Shown here: positions 5,963-8,610 of the stretch, piece by piece
Layout of the letters: every line of letters starts with the position of its first letter
Numbering within the stretch: the stretch's first letter is position 1
Assembly (NCBI GenBank): GCA_903953615.1
Contig: CAJBKH010000099.1
Location: 1-8,610 of the forward strand
Length of the DNA: 8,610 nucleotides
Reading direction: 5' to 3'
From: an uncultured Bacteroidota bacterium
Lineage (GTDB): Bacteria > Bacteroidota > Bacteroidia > NS11-12g > UBA955
Translations under genes and position numbers: made by a program
Notes under the pieces: generated by a model
What the model saw: the letters and a program-made list of their open reading frames with translations, nothing else
Databases searched by the model: none
Told to the model about the DNA's origin: nothing

Positions 5963-7231
5963 TTAAATAGAAGTGAATCCTAAATACGGATGCAAACATT
6001 CAGGTAAATTAATACCTGTTTCGGTTTGATTGTTTTCCAATAAAGAGGCCACAATTCTTGGTAACGCCAAAGCACTGCCATTTAGTGTATGGGCCAATTC
6101 ATTTTTACCATCTTTTGTTTTATAACGGCATTTCAAACGGTTGGCTTGAAAGGTTTCGAAGTTCGAAACTGAACTCACCTCTAACCAACGCTGTTGCGCG
6201 CCACTCCATGCTTCGAAGTCGTAAGTCATGGCACTGGCAAAACCCATATCGCCACCGCATAAACGGAGGATTCTGAATTTTAAACCCAACTTGGTCATTA
6301 GCATTTTCACATGCTCTAACATGCTTTCTAATATTTCGTAACTTTGAGAAGGGTGTGCAATTTGTACGATCTCTACTTTATCGAATTGGTGCAAGCGGTT
6401 CAACCCACGCACATGCGCACCATAGCTACCAGCCTCTCTTCTAAAGCAAGGGGTATAACCAACATTGCGTATTGGCAATTCTTCTTCTTTTAAAATGACA
6501 TCACGGTAGATATTGGTAATGGGTACCTCGGCTGTTGGTATTAAATATAAATTATCAGTCTTATCGTGGTACATCTGACCTTCCTTATCGGGTAACTGAC
6601 CGGTACCATAACCACTAGCTTCGTTCACTAAAATAGGAGGTTGCACTTCGTAGTAACCCGCATTAATCGCTTCGTCTAAAAAGAAATTAATCAAGGCCCT
6701 TTGTAAGCGAGCGCCTTTGCCTTTGTATACTGGAAAACCAGCACCTGTAATTTTATTTCCCAATTCAAAATCGATGATATCGTATTGTGAAGTCAATTCC
6801 CAATGTGGTTTGGCATTGGCAGGTAATATTGGATCTACACCCCATTCGTAAACGGTTTCATTTTCTTCGGGGGTTTTGCCAAATACTACTTTTGCAGCGG
6901 GAGCATTGGGTATTTCGTATAATTTTTGGGTGAGTTGGTTGTCTAATTCGGTCAACTCAGTTTCCAATACTTTGGCAGCTTCTTTTAATTCAATCGACTC
7001 GGCTTTTTTCTCATCGGCTGCTTCTTTGTTACCACTTTTAAACAAATCGCCAATTTCTTTGGCCAATACATTGCCCTTGGCAAGGTTTTGTTCCAACAAA
7101 GTTTGTTTAGCGCGTTTGGATTCATCCAAACTCAATATCTGTTGAATGTCTGCGGTTCTATCGATTCCGCGTTTAGCAAGGCGTTCAATAATCTCTTGGG
7201 TTTGGGTTCTTATGGCTGTAAGGGTAAGCAT
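5963..7231 (-). CDS. serS: Serine--tRNA ligase
   Basis: Cytoplasmic class II aminoacyl-tRNA synthetase that activates serine with ATP and charges tRNA-Ser (and tRNA-Sec where present). The 422-residue length is usual. The N-terminal 1-105 form the charged coiled-coil arm that grips the long variable arm of tRNA-Ser, rich in Lys, Glu and Leu between about 35 and 105. The catalytic part has the TAEVP serine-binding motif (233-237), motif 2 around PCFRREAGSYGAHVRG (261-276, with the ATP-binding Arg/Glu) running into LHQFDKVE, and motif 3 NGSALALPR (384-392) ending in the conserved Arg. The AGSYGAHVRGLNRLHQF wording is typical of Bacteroidota. The ATG at 7229-7231 is the natural start, just ahead of the first helix of the arm. 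It is the first gene of a two-gene unit with the Kazal-like gene, and is separated from wecB by 269 bases with repeats, so probably has its own promoter. Confidence 0.97.
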   Translation of the reverse strand: MLTLTAIRTQTQEIIERLAKRGIDRTADIQQILSLDESKRAKQTLLEQNLAKGNVLAKEIGDLFKSGNKEAADEKKAESIELKEAAKVLETELTELDNQLTQKLYEIPNAPAAKVVFGKTPEENETVYEWGVDPILPANAKPHWELTSQYDIIDFELGNKITGAGFPVYKGKGARLQRALINFFLDEAINAGYYEVQPPILVNEASGYGTGQLPDKEGQMYHDKTDNLYLIPTAEVPITNIYRDVILKEEELPIRNVGYTPCFRREAGSYGAHVRGLNRLHQFDKVEIVQIAHPSQSYEILESMLEHVKMLMTKLGLKFRILRLCGGDMGFASAMTYDFEAWSGAQQRWLEVSSVSNFETFQANRLKCRYKTKDGKNELAHTLNGSALALPRIVASLLENNQTETGINLPECLHPYLGFTSI

Positions 7232-7255
7232 GAATCAAAAAAATAAATATTTCTG

Positions 7256-7263
7256 CAAATTAA
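7256..7263 (-). promoter_or_regulatory. Weak candidate serS promoter box TTAATTTG
   Basis: On the minus strand TTAATTTG matches TAnnTTTG at all but one defined position and lies about 25 bases before the serS ATG, the same spacing as the putative mfd box. No clear -33 TTG is found at the expected distance, so support is modest. Confidence 0.3.
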
Positions 7264-7309
7264 GTGCGTAAAAATTAAATACCCATATATTTTTAATAAA
7301 ATGGTGTTA

Positions 7310-7322
7310 AATCAGTCTGATT
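7310..7322. repeat. Short palindrome AATCAG-T-CTGATT
   Basis: A perfect 6-bp inverted repeat around one central base, upstream of serS by about 80 bases. It shares AATCAG/CTGATT with the tandem octamer upstream of mfd. This may be an operator-like site, or chance in AT-rich sequence. Confidence 0.25.
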
Positions 7323-7357
7323 CAGAGCTAGTGGTAAATTTTCTACACTTCTTTTAA

Positions 7358-7491
7358 ACCACAGAGAGCACAAAGATAATACACACAAAGGGCGCAAAGA
7401 GAATACTAAATTCCACCATTTAACGTATGAGAATAATAACGAATTATTCTCTGTGCTCTTGGTGTGGCTTTGGCTTGGTGTCCTTGGTGGT
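7358..7491. repeat. Long imperfect inverted repeat of the ACCACAGAG/CACCAAGGACACC kind
   Basis: The left arm (7358-7405) starts ACCACAGAGAGCACAAAG; the right arm (7445-7491), read on the minus strand, starts ACCACCAAGGACACCAAG. The first 18 positions agree at 13 sites, both arms contain CACAC, and both end in AGAGAATA. Purine-rich ACCACAGAG-GACAC tracts are, from memory, widespread intergenic repeats in several bacterial phyla. The element sits between the wecB stop and the serS leader, with its right arm nine bases from the wecB stop. It could fold into a long hairpin in the wecB 3' transcript and act as a transcript-end structure, or be a non-autonomous mobile element remnant. No coding sequence is evident. 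Confidence 0.7.
7429..7451. other. Perfect 9-bp hairpin at the inner end of the inverted repeat
   Basis: GAGAATAAT (7429-7437) and ATTATTCTC (7443-7451) flank a five-base loop. It competes with pairing between the outer arms, because the right half overlaps the right arm of the longer inverted repeat. On the minus strand it lies about 50 bases behind the wecB stop, but has no T-run, so it is at most a weak terminator-like structure. Confidence 0.45.
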
Positions 7492-7500
7492 TAAGTTGAA

Positions 7501-8592
7501 TTACAACACCTGCTTCAAGACTTCCAAAATGCGCTCGGTGCTCTTGCCATCCCACAATGGAGGAACAGCGCCTTTCTTAAAGGTGCCAGTCATGATTTGG
7601 TTGATGTAAAACTCCACATCTTTGATGGTATAAGGCACCAACACATTGCTACCTATGGTTACTGTGCTTGGGCGCTCGGTATTGTTGCGCAAGGTTAAAC
7701 AAGGTATTTGGCGGTAGGTGGTTTCTTCTTGTATGCCGCCACTGTCCGTCACTACAAACTTGCAATCAGCCGTTAATTTTTGGAATGAAAAATAATCTAG
7801 AGGCTCGCTAAAAATCAAACCTTCTAAATGTTCTATCTGCTCCCACAAACCAAACTGTTTGAGCTTAGCAATGGTGCGCGGATGAATAGGGAATACCAAT
7901 TTCAAATTATTGGTAATCGATTTAATAATGGCTATTAAAGTTTCTAAACCTTCTTTCTCATCTACATTGCTGGGGCGGTGCATGGTCATTAGCACATAGC
8001 CTTGTGGTGTTAAATTATACTGTTTTAATATATCGCTCTCTTGCACCTGTGGCTCAAACTCCACCAAACTATCGATCATGGTATTGCCCACAAAAAATAC
8101 TTTTTTATCGGCTACGCCATGGGCTTTCAAATGGTCTAAACCACTTTGCTCGGTTACAAAATAAAAATCAGAAATCTCATCGGTCAGTAAACGGTTAATT
8201 TCTTCTGGCATTGTGCGGTCATGGCTTCTCAAACCACTTTCTAAATGCGCCACTTTAATGCCCATTTTATTACCTGTTAAAGCAGCTGCAAACGTACTGT
8301 TCACATCGCCTACTACCATTAATAAATCGGGTTGGTATTCGCCACATACACGCTCGAGACCCAACATAACATTGGCCATTTGGGTATTGGGAGTGCCAGC
8401 ACCTATGTTTAATAAAAAATCGGGACGTAAATCGAACTGATCGAAAAACACTTTGCTCATTTTTTCATCGAAATGCTGACCAGTATGCACAAATTTAATG
8501 TATAACTCAGGAAAATGGGCCACCACTTTTTTAAAACGGGTAACCTTGATGAAATTGGGGCGTGTACCAACTACGATAAGGATTTTCTTCAC
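7501..8592 (-). CDS. wecB: UDP-N-acetylglucosamine 2-epimerase, non-hydrolysing (WecB family)
   Basis: Cytoplasmic enzyme interconverting UDP-GlcNAc and UDP-ManNAc, which supplies surface polysaccharide synthesis. The 363 residues cover a full GT-B-like epimerase. Visible motifs: GTRPNFIK (9-16, with Arg11 and Lys16), HTGQHFD (36-42), GDVNST (95-100, Asp96), HLESGLRS (116-123, Glu118), MPEEINR (128-134), MHRPSNVD (204-211, His205), HPRT (237-240) and TDSGGIQEE (282-290). These correspond to the catalytic and UDP-binding positions of characterised epimerases. The reading frame begins with GTG at 8592-8590, in register with the family's usual N-terminus (MKKILIVVGTRPN). The 18 bases upstream stay open to the window edge without ATG, so a slightly longer start off the window is possible. 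Related enzymes act on other UDP-HexNAc sugars (for example diacetamido uronates), so the exact substrate is inferred. Other polysaccharide genes, if any, lie beyond the right edge. Confidence 0.92.
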   Translation of the reverse strand: MKKILIVVGTRPNFIKVTRFKKVVAHFPELYIKFVHTGQHFDEKMSKVFFDQFDLRPDFLLNIGAGTPNTQMANVMLGLERVCGEYQPDLLMVVGDVNSTFAAALTGNKMGIKVAHLESGLRSHDRTMPEEINRLLTDEISDFYFVTEQSGLDHLKAHGVADKKVFFVGNTMIDSLVEFEPQVQESDILKQYNLTPQGYVLMTMHRPSNVDEKEGLETLIAIIKSITNNLKLVFPIHPRTIAKLKQFGLWEQIEHLEGLIFSEPLDYFSFQKLTADCKFVVTDSGGIQEETTYRQIPCLTLRNNTERPSTVTIGSNVLVPYTIKDVEFYINQIMTGTFKKGAVPPLWDGKSTERILEVLKQVL

Positions 8593-8610
8593 TTTATTTT
8601 TGATAGATAA

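Noticed and set aside
8004..8440. Plus-strand frames inside wecB.
   Set aside because: Antisense to a gene with complete epimerase motifs; no independent support.

Overview
The window looks like a chromosomal segment from a member of the Bacteroidota. The evidence is an AT-rich genome without Shine-Dalgarno-like leaders, TAnnTTTG-type promoter boxes in front of genes, a protein with a C-terminal type IX secretion sorting domain, and Mfd and SerS proteins with typical Bacteroidota wording. Genus cannot be fixed from the sequence alone.

Layout from left to right. (1) Positions 1-453, plus strand: the C-terminal part of a deoxynucleoside kinase whose start lies off the window. Its motifs are of the eukaryotic/viral dCK-TK2 type, and its codon use is much more AT-rich than the rest. 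(2) Positions 454-858: a gene-free stretch holding six copies (one degenerate) of a small hairpin repeat, ATCCCTACGGGAT, about 52 bp apart. The outer copies form nested inverted repeats, so 552-835 resembles a REP/BIME or MITE-like element. (3) Positions 859-4170, minus strand: a complete transcription-repair coupling factor, mfd, with a forced TTG start. (4) Positions 4171-4358: a divergent promoter region. (5) Positions 4359-5303, plus strand: an exported protein of unknown function, perhaps on a leaderless mRNA. (6) Positions 5304-5469: a heptamer repeat, an imperfect hairpin and a strong symmetrical hairpin that can terminate transcription in both directions. (7) Positions 5470-5958, minus strand: a small exported Kazal-type protease inhibitor-like protein with a type IX sorting domain, 4 nt behind (8) serS at 5963-7231, minus strand. 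(9) Positions 7232-7500: the serS leader, a short palindrome and a long imperfect inverted repeat of the ACCACAGAG/CACCAAGGACACC kind. (10) Positions 7501-8592, minus strand: a non-hydrolysing UDP-GlcNAc 2-epimerase (wecB-like), apparently with a GTG start.

The genes do not form one pathway. mfd (DNA repair), serS (translation) and wecB (surface polysaccharide precursor) are ordinary chromosomal functions. The accessory signals are the foreign-looking kinase next to the hairpin-repeat element, the exported inhibitor coupled to serS, and the exported protein of unknown function. I saw no rRNA, tRNA, CRISPR array, transposase or phage structural gene. No clearly new multi-gene system is visible; the most unusual part is the kinase plus mirrored repeat block at 1-840.
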